Shown here: positions 1-12,152 of the stretch, one piece after another | Position numbering within the stretch: position 1 is the stretch's first letter | Layout of the letters: each line of letters begins with the position of its first letter | DNA from: Dermacentor variabilis | Taxonomy: Eukaryota; Arthropoda; Arachnida; Ixodida; Ixodidae | Assembly (NCBI RefSeq): GCF_050947875.1 | Contig: NC_134576.1 | Location: 55,742,255 to 55,806,254, forward strand | DNA length: 64,000 bases | Direction of reading: 5' to 3' | Notes under the pieces: generated by a model | Database searches by the model: none | Seen by the model: the letters and a program-made list of their open reading frames with translations, nothing else | Told to the model about the DNA's origin: nothing | Program-made: the position numbers and the translations under genes

Positions 1-141
1 ACACCCATTTTTGGCAAGAAAAAGATTACAGGGTCTCTTATCTCTCTAAAAGACAAATGGCGAAAGCTACACTTCCTCCTATTATCATTTGCCTCTTTCT
101 TTGCCTCTTCTCTTTCTCTTCTTTCTTTTAGTCATTACAGC

Positions 142-770
142 CCACTACTTAGCATTTTTAGTTATTTGTAATCAATTGTGGTCATTACAAGCCGTCGTTA
201 GACATGTTGGTCATATCATAGTCATTTGTACTCACTACAAGTCATTTCAGTCATTGATAGTCATTACTGGTCACTACTAAGCATTTTTAGTCACTTCTAA
301 TGAATTGTAGTCGTTACAAGTTGTTGTTAGACATGTTGGTCGTGTCATAGTCATCAGCACTCATTACAAGTCATTTCAGTCATTATTAGTCATTACTGGT
401 CATTACTAAGCATCTTTAGTCATTTCTAATCAACTGTAGTTGTTACAATTCGTCGATAGACGTATTGGCCATTTCGTAGTCATCATAAGTCATTTCAGTC
501 ATTATTAGTCATTACTGCTCACTAGTATGCATTTTTAGTCATTTGTAATCAGCTGTGGTCATTACAAGCCGTCCTTAGACATATTGGTTATTTCGTAGTC
601 ATTATTAGTCCTTACTACTCATCACTAGACATTTGTAACAGTTGTGGTCATTACAAGACGTAGTTAGACATAAATGTCATTTCAGAATAATCAGTAGTCA
701 TTAAATGTCATTAGTAGGCATTATTAGTCATTACTAGTCATTATTAACCTCTACCAATCTCTATTATAAC
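142..770. repeat. Degenerate tandem minisatellite rich in AGTCATT
   Basis: About five head-to-tail copies of one unit are visible. Each begins near CACTACTAAGCATTTTTAG, passes through a TTACAAG..GTCGTTAGACAT segment and ends in runs of AGTCATT. Copies start near 142, 272, 400, 519 and 619 and shorten from about 128 to 119, 100 and 87 bases. Internally the unit is itself built from a 6-7 base word (GTCATT). The short open frame at 89-280 lies inside it and is not a gene. Confidence 0.85.
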
Positions 771-2426
771 ATTATCATTCACTAACTGCCACTATCAATC
801 ATTTTTCATTATTTAATCTGTCTTCGTATGGCGTGATGACGCTTCGGCAGACACTCCTGCAGTCAGGTTTGCTGGCACAAACTTCACCATGAGCCTAGAA
901 AGGCATTTGCCTTAAAATTATTGAACATTGGCAGCTGGTTTCCTAAAGTCAGCTTCGCCGCAGTATGTTCTCGTTATGCAGCAAAGCATACAAACATTGC
1001 GAAAGCTTGTTTTGGCTTCAGTTTCGTGTCAACGTGCACCAAGCAGGCAATTTCTGGACCATTTGTTTTAAGAAAAGGCACCTGTTGAATTCGTGTAAAT
1101 ACCATCATCAAACATTGCAAGCTACGGTTAAAGATTGAAAATCTCCCCAGGGCGAGCCAAAAATGGGCATTTTCAATGAGAGATGACGCGTGTTGAATGC
1201 GTACTCTGTCCCTTAAGCTCTATGGAGACTTACGCTGACACTAAAGGGTCGCTGTTGGGGTCAGCATAGGGGTCAGGCACGTGCGTGCCGACTGGTCAAG
1301 TTGGAGTTATCCAGCGAAGGCCCGTTTTATTGTAAAAGTAACAAAAGTTTGGGCCCATAGAAATACATTAGTACCAGCTGGCACCTTCGGTCAGGATCAA
1401 ATGAATCCAAAAATTGAATCAAACTTAGTCAAAATAATGGAAGTCCTCTGTAGTTGGATTCATTTAAACCACCTCATCGGTCTGGATTCATATATTAGCC
1501 GGATGTTTGAGTGAGTTGGTTGGGGTGATACATTATTTTGGCATTGCGCACGGCGCTAGAAAAGGGACTTGGATCAGATACACGTGAAATCTTGTGCCTG
1601 TCTTATGAAAGCTTATTATCGGCACGAAAGGATACATGTAAGCATGTGCAGGTAGATGCCCATAACTCATGCAATAGGAGATATTATAGCAACTGTCAGT
1701 AGTAAGTACGCAATGAGGAAAATTAGGATTATGGAATGGTAAATAAAAATAATGCAATGTTTGCGAGTAAATTGAGTGAACACGAATGCATGGCATTCAA
1801 TTTTTAGAATATCTTTTTGCTTCGTGAACTAATAAGTTTAGAGGTACAAGAGTGAAAAAGGACCTGAAGAATCTTTGCAGGTGCACAAAGCTGTGATGCA
1901 TGCCGATGCAGTGCGAAGAAGTGAGTGTAACTGGATATGCTGGGAAGGCTTCGACATAGGGGACTGCAGAGCTTTGTGACATTAAACTTAAATGAAAATG
2001 ATCTGTAATTTGTATTTATGTGTGGGACTTGCAGTTGGATGGATCTCCTTTGTCTAGCTTTGTGCACAATGCCTGAATAACAGATCTCGTGTTAACCCTG
2101 TGGGTCATCATATATTCACTGCATGGTCATACCTGTTTCGATTCAGCTCCTAATCACTACCATTTTATACTGTTCAAATTATAGACAACATTGCTTGGGG
2201 TGCAAAAAAAAGAAAGGAATTGTGAGGTTTGGTTGCCAAACGTCACCTAGATTTAGTGACCTGCTTGCTCTTAGATCGGTCAGGGTTAATTTATGCATTG
2301 TAAATTACTTAAAATTGTATTTCTATATTAATAATTCAGCAGCGTGTTGCACACCTGTAACACGTTAAGGCAAATGCCTGCTGCACACGTGGTAATGCGC
2401 TGTCCCGCATTGCGGCTTTCCCAATA
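771..2426. other. No recognisable gene or element
   Basis: AT-rich, probably intronic or intergenic DNA upstream of the DCAF1 exons. Short open frames on both strands (such as 1281-1514 plus and 1804-2067 minus) show no domain, no convincing splice context and no repeat homology that I can recognise. Confidence 0.5.
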
Positions 2427-3673
2427 CAGTCGAACCCGGCTATATCGAACTCACAAAAAGATGCCTATCAGTTCGATATAGAGCATAATTCGATATAAGC
2501 CTGCTAAGTAATCGGATGTCATAAAAGCACATACCATTTATAAAATCACTTTATTGCTGAAACTAGCTCAGTTTCGCACGAAGTAGTCCTGCGTTTTCTT
2601 CTGCTTGGGCAATTTCGCTGCCTGCGACGCACGCACTTTTCCACATTGTCTAAAGCGTCGGAGCAGCTGAGGCCGCAACCTTCCGCATTCGCGCAGAAGC
2701 ACAGACTAGTGTGAGCGCACCAATCACTTCGGAGGATGTGGGCCAAGGACTGTTGTTGCTTTCCTCATTGTGCCCACTTTCACTTGTGCTCGGTATGATG
2801 TCAGCAATGTAGTCTTCATTTTTGGGCTCTCCTGTGGTCGCGACACCATCATTTGCGCTCACAAGCTCGTCCACCGTTGATTCGTCAACAGCTTCTGGAA
2901 ATTCTGACAGCTCACTGCGAACTTCGGCAACATCGGCAATGGCTTCGTCGCATTCATCAGAATTTAGTCATCGCCAAGCATGCGAAAGTCGGCACGGCTG
3001 AAGCAATTTCGGATGAACCACTCGCACACGGCCGTGCATACCCGTCGGGCACCATGGGCACCAGGTCGTGAGTTTGGCAGCTTTAGCCGTAATCTCCCCT
3101 TTCAAGATCGTTCTGAGAGTGCTCCTCAGAATCTTGTACACTGCAGGGACATCTGACTTCTCACCGCGTTCGATCCTATTTATGATTTCTAGCTTCACGA
3201 CGAAAGGCGAATTTCTGCCGCTTCATCACGGCAACACTGCAGGAGAAGGCCTACTAGGCGCACACACAATGAACCAGAAAAGCAGCGAGATAACTGGCAC
3301 TTGCGCCATCTTGCTTGACGAGGGCACAAGAGCCTCTGATTGGCTGTCTGAGCAAGCGCTGCGGGCGGGCCAGGATCATTTTTTTTGCAGGGGGGTGTCA
3401 ACGGCTCGTCCGAGGCAGGGTGGTCACGGTAGGGAGAGCGGTTGGATGGAGCCGCGCCGCTGGGTTTTGCCGCCACCGCGAGGGCAAGCCAACTTCCTGG
3501 GGCGCTTTCTGCCGCTTGATGTTCGATATATCGGGAGTCGCTGCTTTGTTTTGTTCGATGTAAGCGTAATTTTTCCTATATGTACTCATTGTATATTTAC
3601 CGTGTCCAGAAATTGTTCAATATATATAATAATTCGATGTAAACGGGTTTGATATACTAGTCGGATTTGACTG
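2427..3673 (-). mobile_element. Tigger/pogo-like DNA transposon, internally deleted
   Basis: Terminal inverted repeats start CAGTCGAACCCGGCTATATC on the left and, read from the right end, CAGTCAAATCCGACTAGTAT. Each is flanked by a TA dinucleotide (2425-2426 and 3674-3675), the expected Tc1/mariner-pogo target duplication. Sub-terminal sequence is rich in GATATA/TCGATATA. At about 1.25 kb it is roughly half the length of a complete Tigger element, and only the two ends of the transposase remain, on the minus strand. It lies upstream of the first recognised DCAF1 exon, so it is probably intronic. Confidence 0.85.
2650..3198 (-). pseudogene. Tigger transposase remnant (CENP-B-type N-terminus and C-terminal tail)
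   Basis: Read on the minus strand from 3198, the first 35 or so residues (KLEIINRIERGEKSDV.. then ..RSTLRTILKG) match the CENP-B/Tigger N-terminal helix-turn-helix, which binds the element's terminal repeats. After about 3060 the frame changes and the DDE catalytic core is missing. A second frame (2874 down to 2650) carries an acidic, serine-rich segment with a TSSEVIGALTL motif that I associate with the C-terminus of tick Tigger transposases. The protein cannot be catalytic. The domain assignment is by recognition; the internal deletion is inferred from the missing DDE region. Confidence 0.7.
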
Positions 3674-3796
3674 TATTGGTTCTTCGGTTTGTTTTCGATG
3701 CTTATGTGCACCTTTGCACGCCTTTATAGAGGGGTCAGTCCAGACTCGCACCAGCGATGTTTCTCTTCGACTTTGTTGCATCCTTTCAGCAGGAGA

Positions 3797-4235
3797 TGGA
3801 GACGTATGCTGTTCTGTGTGCTGTACAGGTGATTTCAATAATTTCACGCACTGTTCACTTTGCTGAGCGCTTGTAGCCTCAGCCATTGCATTGTTTGCTT
3901 GCTTACAGGAGTATGAGTCATTGTTTACAGGTTGATGAGCCATTGAGAAGGTCATGTGGTCTTTTTTTTGTACAACTCGACTATATGCCGTGTTTCTGTG
4001 CGTTGTATGCGTGATTCCAATGAATGTATGCACTCTACGCTTAACTTTGCTGTGTGCTTGTAGCCTCTGCATTACGAGAGGGATGAGCCATTGCGTTTTT
4101 CGCTTGCTTAGGGGGGGTATGAGATATTGCTGATGATGATAGTTTTTGTACCATTGGAGGGGATGACGCGTTTTTTGGGTATGAACCATAGTTTTTGTAC
4201 CATTGGACTGGACGATGCATTTTTTGGGGGTATGA
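3797..4235. repeat. Degenerate tandem duplication with TATGAGCCATTG motifs
   Basis: A segment of about 170 bases near 3797-3960 (TGTGTGCTGTACAGGTGATT.. TTGCTGAGCGCTTGTAGCC) is repeated with many changes at about 3973-4110. A smaller unit of about 50 bases, containing AGTTTTTGTACCATTGGA, is repeated at 4140-4185 and 4190-4235. The 211-codon open frame on the minus strand across this region is a by-product of the repeat. Confidence 0.6.
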
Positions 4236-6235
4236 GCAATTCCAACAAGCAACTTGAGACTTTTGCCTTAATAAAGTGAAACTATTGGGAATGTTAGGTA
4301 CTTACCTGCTGCAAGATGGATTTGCGGGTCAGTTGGTCGATGTTCATGTTGAAATCTGTTCAGGACCGACAATGGAGACAAGAGCATACAACACATAAAT
4401 GCGCTTCATGAACTTACCTGCTCTAAAGAAATGCTGTGTGAGCCGTAGCATTGTGAGGCTGACACATACATAGCACAATTTAACCGCAGTGAGCAACAAA
4501 AGAATGGCATTGTGCTTTTTCAGTGAAGCCGTATAAAATTGTAGAAAAACTAACAGTAATATTGATGGTGACTGAGTAATTTGAGCTAAATTTGCGTCTT
4601 CAGCAAACGTGGTATGGAAATCTATCTATGGCTGAAGGCACTTGTTGGGCCTCTTTTCATACAGCTGTTGCCCACATGTCGTGTTTGTCTGGAGAAAAGT
4701 GTGCCGGTCTCGAAGCCACTAACAGCAGTGCTGTCTGACTTTCGGCTTTTCTTAAGGTTCATTTTGTCAAAATATCTCATAATTAATTTTTAGGACTGGT
4801 GGAAAAAAACAGCAAATCATAACCAGCGCAGAAACTTTATGTACTCAGTGATTGGGTTCTATGCCTAAAAGCTGCACACTGAGTATGAGAGTTGCGGTAG
4901 AGGAGGACTCTGCAACAATTTTGACACCCTTGGAATTTTATAAGGAATGCTGCAAACACACAGTTGAGGGGAAGGCTGGGATGTGCCAGAGCTTTATCTT
5001 TGTCACAGTGCTGTTGATAAATGTGGACTGGATAAACTGCAGCAAGGCACAACACGATCGTTCTGTCCGGTCTTATCCCATCCTTAAGTTCACATTTATT
5101 GTACTGTAACCCGTCCGAAGAAGCTACTTGGTCAAAGCCTTGTTCTGGCTTACCCATGCGTATGCCTTGGGAGTTCTGCTGGGCAGCTTTGGTGCACGAG
5201 GTCGGAAAGGAATCGAAACACAACTGCTTGCTTTTCACCGCACTTTCGAGAAACGCAAAAAATAATTTATTTGTCACGAAACCGCTTCTTCCTCACACGA
5301 ACGGCACTGTCTTTCGGCTGTCCTTTCCAGCGCTCACTTCCCGCTGCGGCCGCGCTCTTCGGATTCACGGGCACTGCTGCCGCCGCTGCCGCCTCTGCTG
5401 CCACGACCACCGCTTGCGCAGCTTCCCCATCTTCGCCGCGTGTCTTGTGTTTAGGAAAACCTGATGTTCATCACAATTTCGTTACTCCCTGCGTGTGGAG
5501 AGAGAAAAAAGAGAGAGATTCATTGCCTCATTTTTGTGTTGACCCTTTGTCATCTGCACAGGCATTCATTCAAACACGCCTGTGCCGGAGGTGCACAGCG
5601 TGCTGTTTCTACAGCTGCTAGTTACTGCGTGGGTCACTATCGCCAGCTACATGCTGTTAGTGGCCAGTGTTTTTTTTTTCTTTTTTTTTCTTCGGCTCAG
5701 CAGGGTCACGGCAGAAGCAGTGTTGTCAGCAGCAGCGGCAGCAGATTTACTTTTAGCTTGCAGCTAAAATAAGGCTTTCGTATGGCACGGGTTCTAAGTG
5801 GTCTTAGACCTGTGGCTGGTATGAGATTGCAGGAAGTTGTCGAATGATAGTGCTCGATGTCTTATAGGCTGGTTCATTGCTGCAAGTTCCAGCATTGGTG
5901 CAGCAGCTTATGGAAATGCGCAAGTTTCCTCAAGCCTATAATTAGTTCATGAAATTACTGGATCTTTATGTGTATGTCAACATTAGGAGAAGGCAGCAAA
6001 AATTATGAGTCTTGCATCTTGGACCATTTAAATGTTTAGACATCTCGGGTCTTTTCTGGTTAAAAAAAGTTTCACTTTTGAAAGGAACAATGGTGTCTTA
6101 AAGTTCACATCAGTATACCGTGGGACCCTCCATTCATCTCATGTTTATTGCCTATGTTATACATTGTACAGTCGTTTATTGCAGGACATCATATATTGCA
6201 CTGCGGTGAGCTGGTCTTGTTGACTACTTTTCCAG
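4236..6235. other. Probable intron or intergenic DNA, no gene recognised
   Basis: Open frames at 4837-5621 on both strands show no domain. A GC-rich patch with alanine-repeat coding potential (GCCGCCGCTGCC near 5377-5395) and a T-rich run (about 5670-5690) are the only visible compositional features. The sequence ends in a good splice acceptor just before 6236. Confidence 0.4.
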
Positions 6236-6299
6236 GATGCAGATGACGATGAGTCTGACAATATGGGTGAAGAGGACACCGATGAGGACGACGACGACG
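6236..6299 (+). CDS. DCAF1: DCAF1 (VprBP/mahjong) acidic-region exon
   Basis: A 64-nt exon bounded by a pyrimidine-rich acceptor (TGACTACTTTTCCAG) and a GTGAGT donor. It encodes DADDDESDNMGEEDTDEDDD plus one more Asp and the first base of the next codon. Other reading phases hit a stop or give no acidic peptide, so the exon starts in phase 0 and ends in phase 1. DCAF1 is the substrate receptor of the CUL4-DDB1 ubiquitin ligase (EDVP complex); its C-terminus after the WD40 domain is a long Asp/Glu tract that binds partners such as Merlin. The call rests mainly on the terminal exon and on phase continuity across three exons. Upstream LisH and WD40 exons must lie left of this window or be unrecognised. 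Another acidic nuclear protein is the main alternative. Confidence 0.6.
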
Positions 6300-6499
6300 G
6301 TGAGTTCATGCCAAAATATGGCAGCATGTTGCAGCAGCATCTGGCGGCTTACGGAAAAGAAAAAAAACATTTGCCACAAACACCCAAACATCCCTTTCAA
6401 GTTCTTAAGCATTCAGAAGTGCCGCTTGAGATGTTGCAAACAAATGTGCAACCAGGATTTATTTTCTGTTTTGTTTCTTTTTTCATTGTAAATGAAAAG

Positions 6500-6520
6500 A
6501 CTCCGGTGAAGATGAAGACG
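6500..6520 (+). CDS. DCAF1: DCAF1 21-nt micro-exon
   Basis: A T-rich tract ends in AAATGAAAAG; then 21 nt (ACTCCGGTGAAGATGAAGAC plus G) precede a perfect GTAAGT donor. The exon enters in phase 1 and leaves in phase 1, so with the G carried from the previous exon it reads D-S-G-E-D-E-D and passes on another G. Its acidic composition and matching phase on both sides support it as a real symmetric micro-exon whose skipping would remove exactly seven residues. The acceptor is slightly weak, because the pyrimidine tract stops about ten bases before the AG. Confidence 0.5.
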
Positions 6521-7533
6521 GTAAGTCAGTGCTGGCCAAGCCAGTTGCTACGAATCTCATTTGATGGCTTGTGCAGATGAGTGAGTTGAGTGAATTGATA
6601 TCGAAAAAAAAAGAAAGAGCACATTTATACATGGAGTGCCAGCCAGGGTTTTGTAGAAGTATTCGGGACGCAAGTCTTAGAACCCCTGGATGTTTTCACA
6701 CCCAAATAAAACCCGGATGCAAGTGTTAGTGTGCAAATGAACGTACAGGCATGGCCACTGCTAGCAGGAACGCGGGGGTGACAGCGTCCCGTGGGGTGCC
6801 ACTCCCCGCGCCTCGTGAAGGCTTGGCAGACAGCTCAATTCGCCTGGCTTTTCGCCAGTCGCTTTGATTGCGCCTGCGCCACAAGTCTTCGTGAGGCGTC
6901 GGGGGTGGGGCTCTGTGCAGAGCCATACCACAGCTCCCGTGTTCCCGCTGGCATTCGCTGTGCCCGAACGTTTGCTTGCAAAGTTCACGCCTTCAGTATC
7001 GAGCTTTCAATACTGGGCATTTTGCTTAAAAGCCACGAGTTGTCCAATCACGCATGGATATCGCTAGTGTTTGCTTCTTAAGCTTTATGTGAGGAGGCAC
7101 GTTGATACTGGATGGCTAGAGTAGTATCATTTTTCTTCTTGCATGCTGGCGGAAACCTCGAAAGAAGACAGCTCACTGATTCAGTTGGTCGCTGAGGTGA
7201 CCTTATATTGAGTCAAGACACGGCATGCATTGGAAGGTGCGGCTTCGTTTCTTTCCTCATCATCTTGGACGACTCCCTTAGCACCCGCCACCATCCTCAT
7301 GTCGGCTCACATTGGCAGTTGCAGTTTCAAAGGAATTAAAACAACTTAAGAAAATCTCAGTATTTCTTGCACTCGTTCATTTCACCTGTGCTCAAAAGTT
7401 ATACTATTGTTAAGTTGTACAGCCCACAAAAGAAGCGCTCTTGCGCAAATATGTGGCATGCCTTGTGTCACCGTAGCGTTTGGGCAAGAAGTCACCCCAT
7501 ACCGTATAGTTGTGCAGCTATATGAGCTCTGCA

Positions 7534-8879
7534 TTAAAGGGACACTAAAGGTTACTATTAAGTCAACGTGGACTGTTGAAATACCATCACAGAAACCTCG
7601 AAACGCTTGTTTCGTGCCAAGGAGAGACTTATTTTAAGAGAAAATGCGTTCTGAAGCGTCCGCGTACCTCTAGCGCAGTTCAAATCACCCGCCCTCCGAT
7701 CGAGGAGTACTGACATCATGGTCTCATAGTGACGTTGCGCCATCGGTGAGTAGAACGGCGTCCGCAGACGGCGCTACGGCTTTTCTGCGCAAAACGCGAA
7801 CGCGCGGCCAGAAACAGAGCCAAGACAGAGCCGACAGGAGAGCGAAAGCGGGAGTATGGTGGCTAGCGGAAGGAGAAACGAATTACGTCCCACATTACGT
7901 CCCACGGCACACGGAGAGTCCGTTTTCGTTAAACTATAGGCTGCGGCGAGCTCGCAGCGTGGTCGACGTGGTCTATGAGAAGCGACGAGCCTTTTCGCAC
8001 TCGCAACAGGGCATAAAAATGTGCAAATCGACGCGAAACTCGGCCTAGAAACGTGCTTCGCCACAGCCAGGGCTCAATATGACCCAAGCTGGCACGACCC
8101 AGATGTCGATTCCCGCACCGCCACCAGGCGCCGCTACTATACCTCAAACTCCAGCGCAAGACGCCCATAAGCTGGTACTTCATTCTATGACGCTAACTTC
8201 GACGCTCGTCGCAATGGACCCTGACACCGACAGATTGGCTCGCGATGGTGGGCTCAACTTCAGCGATTTGAGCACCGACGAGCGCGACCTGCTGCTGAGG
8301 GCTCGCACTGCCGGCGTCGTTGCGTACTACGACGGCGGCCTCGACACCGGCTCTCCGGAGCGGGAAAGCAACGAGGGCTTCCCATGACATCACATGGACG
8401 CGGCATTCTCGCTGCTTGTTCCAAATGAAAGTTTCGCTAGCCAGCGGAACCCTCACAGCACGACGCGATAACGAAACTACTGAAACTCCAAAGCGTGCGC
8501 GGCGCAGAGTCGAGCGCGCAGAGTCGAGCGAAAACGAAACCTTTCGAACACCCATATTACTGAAGGGTAACGTCAAAATGTTATTTTTTCTTAGAATCGA
8601 ATAGACGTAGACAAGTAGCATTTTTTTCCGTCTTATAATCGAATGAAATGATATTTTTAATACGAGTAGTTGAGTATTAGTAACACAAATTATGAGGAGT
8701 CCTTTCGTCATCGGGCTAGTACCGGAATGTCGCTGGGGGGTCTCAAATTGTGTCATGCATTTACCTCAATTTCTCGGTTACTAAAGCTCTGTTCGCGATT
8801 ATATTGACGCCTTAGACGTTCTAGAACATTGCTCTACCACTTTAACTTGAGTTTCTGGTAACCTTTAGTGTCCCTTTAA
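7534..8879. mobile_element. TTAA-bounded non-autonomous DNA element, copy 1
   Basis: Both ends read TTAAAGGGACACTAAAGGTT inward, and the flanking bases differ from those of the second copy (38172-39961, inverted). The TTAA at each end is therefore the target duplication or an invariant terminus, as in piggyBac-type elements. The element is 1.35 kb, encodes no transposase and carries an open frame (8079-8387). It lies in the long DCAF1 intron. Relative to copy 2 it lacks the nested 475-bp insert and keeps about 39 bp, near 7905-7960, that copy 2 has lost. piggyBac superfamily membership is inference from TTAA alone. Confidence 0.8.
8079..8387 (+). CDS. Open frame carried inside the TTAA element, function unknown
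   Basis: A 102-codon frame starting ATGACCCAAGCTGGC, with no domain I recognise. The N-terminal third is proline/threonine-rich; the rest is acidic and hydrophilic (DPDTDRLARDGGLN, then STDERDLLLRA). The same frame exists in copy 2 on the minus strand (from 38948). There the first ATG reads ACG, so translation would start 11 codons later, and the TGA that stops this copy reads CGA, so the frame runs on. All five differences I can see over this frame change the protein or its ends, and most are transitions. That suggests neutral decay of a young, captured coding fragment rather than a working gene. Confidence 0.3.
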   Translation: MTQAGTTQMSIPAPPPGAATIPQTPAQDAHKLVLHSMTLTSTLVAMDPDTDRLARDGGLNFSDLSTDERDLLLRARTAGVVAYYDGGLDTGSPERESNEGFP

Positions 8880-9338
8880 TGTATTATCTGTTAACCTGCC
8901 ATACATATGGTATGGAAAGACTTCAATAGCCTAGCTTGAACATGGCCTTTGACTGGACTGTCCAGTGCTGTAACGATATTAGAATTGTGTGGAAACTCTG
9001 AAAAATGTGAGGACAGTGCATGCGATAGCCTAACGAAGTCGCAGCTAGGCTTTCATGTGGTTGTCATGTCTGCTTGTTAATTGTTTTATCTAACTGGCAC
9101 AGATTTTCTCCGAGGTGTTGCTATACTAAAGTTGCCGATTATTTTGCATGTAAGATGAAATTCCATTTAATGCCACAACGAATTGATATCGGAATGATTG
9201 GTTTAATGGATATCCATTTGAAAAGGTTACGCACGCAACCTTTTGAAAGCCGGAAGCTTCTGACATGAATGTATGGCACGGATTGTAGAGTAGCTATCGT
9301 GCCCGTCACAATGAGCACAGCTTAGCAAACATTGCTAT

Positions 9339-9488
<150 letters not shown>

Positions 9489-12152
9489 TCATAAGAGTTA
9501 AGGTTTATAGGTTTTTGAGTATATATACTGTCTAGTTAAGTAAATTGGGGTAGTACGTAAACTGTCTTACAGGGCTTCCTAGATGTGTTAACTGTCAAAT
9601 GCATACCGTACATTTTCTTTGTGGGTCAAGCATGCAAACGTAGCGAGTAGCTGTTTTGCTAACCCTTTTCTCTAATGTGACAGAAGAGATCAAGCCTGGC
9701 AAGTCACTAGTATCTTTTAACGTGGGATGTTTTTTATTAAAGCATTTTATGTTGCTCCTCTTGGGAGTGAAGAGCATTTGTTGCGGACACTGCCCGATTC
9801 CTATTGGGCGATAGGCGACTAGTAGACCTGGAATAAAAAAAAGAGGGGGGAATGAAGGCATGCTACGCATTCCGATTACCCCCTTTGGATTTCTCTCTGT
9901 GGCAAAAGACACTTTAGTACCAGTAAAAATCATGATACCCTTGTCGCACACAAACTGTGCAACGCGTGATGCCGCCAACACAGGGGATTTGCAGCCAGGG
10001 CACAAAGAAAAACGAAGCAAACGGTGCAACTGGCCGCTTCATTCACCGCACCTGTGGAGGCTGCGCTAATCCTGGTGTACACAAACAGGCTCGACTCCCA
10101 CTGCTCTCTACTCTCTAATTACTGGAGGGCAGCGCTGCCACTTTGATTGAAGTACTGCGATATGTGCCACAGTTCCGCATTGTGCCGCAGCACGTCAGTG
10201 TGCTGTGCGCGCAATGTTCTGCAGGACTCGTAACGTGTTGCGTGCATCGGAGACCCCCTTAAATGTGGGCGACAATGTGCACACCGTGTGCACGTTGCAT
10301 GCAGAGACGGTGCTTTGTCTTTTCAGGAGCTGCAGCTCTGAGAATGAGACTCTGCAAACTGCTTCAATGTGTGGGTGTCTGTCTTGTGTGTGCTTGTTAC
10401 GTGTACCGTGTCACCTTTCTTGGAGAGGTATGTGTGTTGTGATTTGGCGTCAAGGCAGGGGCAAAAGCTTCGGCATCCATGTGCGAAGAATTGCCGAGGG
10501 CAGCCAATAAACAATATCCTTTGTGAATGTGAGAAATGGCGTGTGTTTAGGGCATGTCGCGAGCAAACACATTTTTTCGGCATTCAACAAACAGAATGCC
10601 CTGTGTGGCTGTTGCACATTGCCTCTGACGCACATGTGGAACATGCTTTCGAGAAGTTCGTACTTTGCTTGATAAATGGGCTGGGTGACATCTTGTTGGT
10701 GGGCAGTGTCTCGCAGTAACGCAGTAGTCGAAACCTTGGTCCTTCAGATTCGCAATGACATTTACTGATTCCGTTTCATGATAAAGTGAAGCACTCTATG
10801 TGAAGTCTATTAGACGTTTACCTGAAGTGTGTCAGGCAAAAGGTGTTTCCCCAGCACTTGTTTGTCGCCGGAATCGCCAAGTTGCACCGTTGCAGCACAG
10901 TGGCTAGTTGAGGCCCGCACTGCCACCTACTGAGCACACTTGTCGAAGATGCCAATTGTGAATATGAACTTGCGTCACTAGTGCAATGCAAATGGACCAA
11001 AAGTATGATAAAGCCATTGAGCACAATAGAAAGGGACTCGTTACACATGCTGTCTCAAATCTCTTCTGCTGTTGCTTCCTTATCTAAACCCAAGAATAAT
11101 CTAGGAAGTTAGCCTGAGCTAATTTTATTGCGCAATGTTGTCTTAATTGGTCTCGCAGGATACTTTTGTTGTGGCATATAGTTGCCAGGCCTGCTGTGAA
11201 GTGTAATGTCTCTCATACAAGGTCTTTCAGTGAAAACTAAGTGATTATATTCTTAATGCTAGTGCGCTGAAGTTTTATCTTTAAGACATAAAACACTGCA
11301 TTTCTTTGGAGTTGTGTGATAATCGCTGATAAAATTTTCCAGTGAGCCCTCTGATCTAGAACTTCAGTGCACATGTAATTGCATGCAGAATTAAAGCTAG
11401 CCAATGCTCGGGTCTGTCTGTCTGTCTTTAACCTAGCGCCAGTTTTGACACAACCTATTCCCTGGCGCGGTGAAATGTACCTACTCTGATCCCGCACAGT
11501 ACTTTCCCGCACTGTACAGAGTAGCCTTTCTGGTGAACTTTGTGAATTACTAATGTGTGTCATGGAATATTGTGCAGACACGCATCGAAATGGATGCTAT
11601 TGCTAGGATTTCTGGCATAAATCGGCATGTCTTGAGCATTGCGTGGCTTAAGCAGCACATTTGCATGCACATCTAAGCCCTTAGTTTTGGTATGTCATTT
11701 GTGAACTTTGGTTAATTAACCCTTTAAGGACCAGTAAAGAAATTACAGCAACTTCTAGGGAAAAAAAAACATTTTATTTTGACAAATGACTCTGTCAAGC
11801 TTGTAAAAGCAATGTGTTAAAGGTATCGAAAAGGGCTCGGTTTACCTTTTGCTTTCAGTGCAAATGTACCTTTTTACAAAAAAAAAAGGAATGTATCCAA
11901 TGTTATGTCTTGCAGAAGTTATGGAAGGCTCCTGTGAAAACAGCGGCTACTTTTTCCCTAGAAGGCCTTTTGTGCATGTGTGTTTAAAGCACAGAAATAT
12001 GGTATTGTCTACGTCTGTGTTACATTAGGGGAGCATCTTCCATGTCAAGCCTAGCACATGCAGTAACAAGAAGAAATGCCTTCATCGAGAAGTTTTCCTT
12101 GAAGAGAGGTTACTTGTGCCATCTGGTGTTCATTTTATTTATTCACAATACG
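9489..12152. other. Intronic DNA without a recognised gene
   Basis: It lies between the second and third DCAF1 exons found here. Open frames such as 9595-10029 minus (144 codons) and 10369-10719 plus have no recognisable domain, splice context or second copy in the window. I see no mobile-element termini. Confidence 0.4.

Noticed and set aside
3617..4252. 211-codon minus-strand open frame
   Set aside because: It lies over a degenerate tandem repeat, has no domain or acceptable composition, and starts without context.
5271..5772. Overlapping plus-strand frames with an alanine run
   Set aside because: GC-rich low-complexity sequence; no domain, and the frames overlap each other.
8193..8756. 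187-codon minus-strand frame in the TTAA element (also 38430-38858 plus)
   Set aside because: It is open in both copies only because the copies are nearly identical; codon content looks antisense to the more gene-like frame at 8079-8387. The alternative cannot be fully excluded.
9595..10029. 144-codon minus-strand frame in the DCAF1 intron
   Set aside because: No domain, no second copy and no flanking splice or promoter signals that I can defend.
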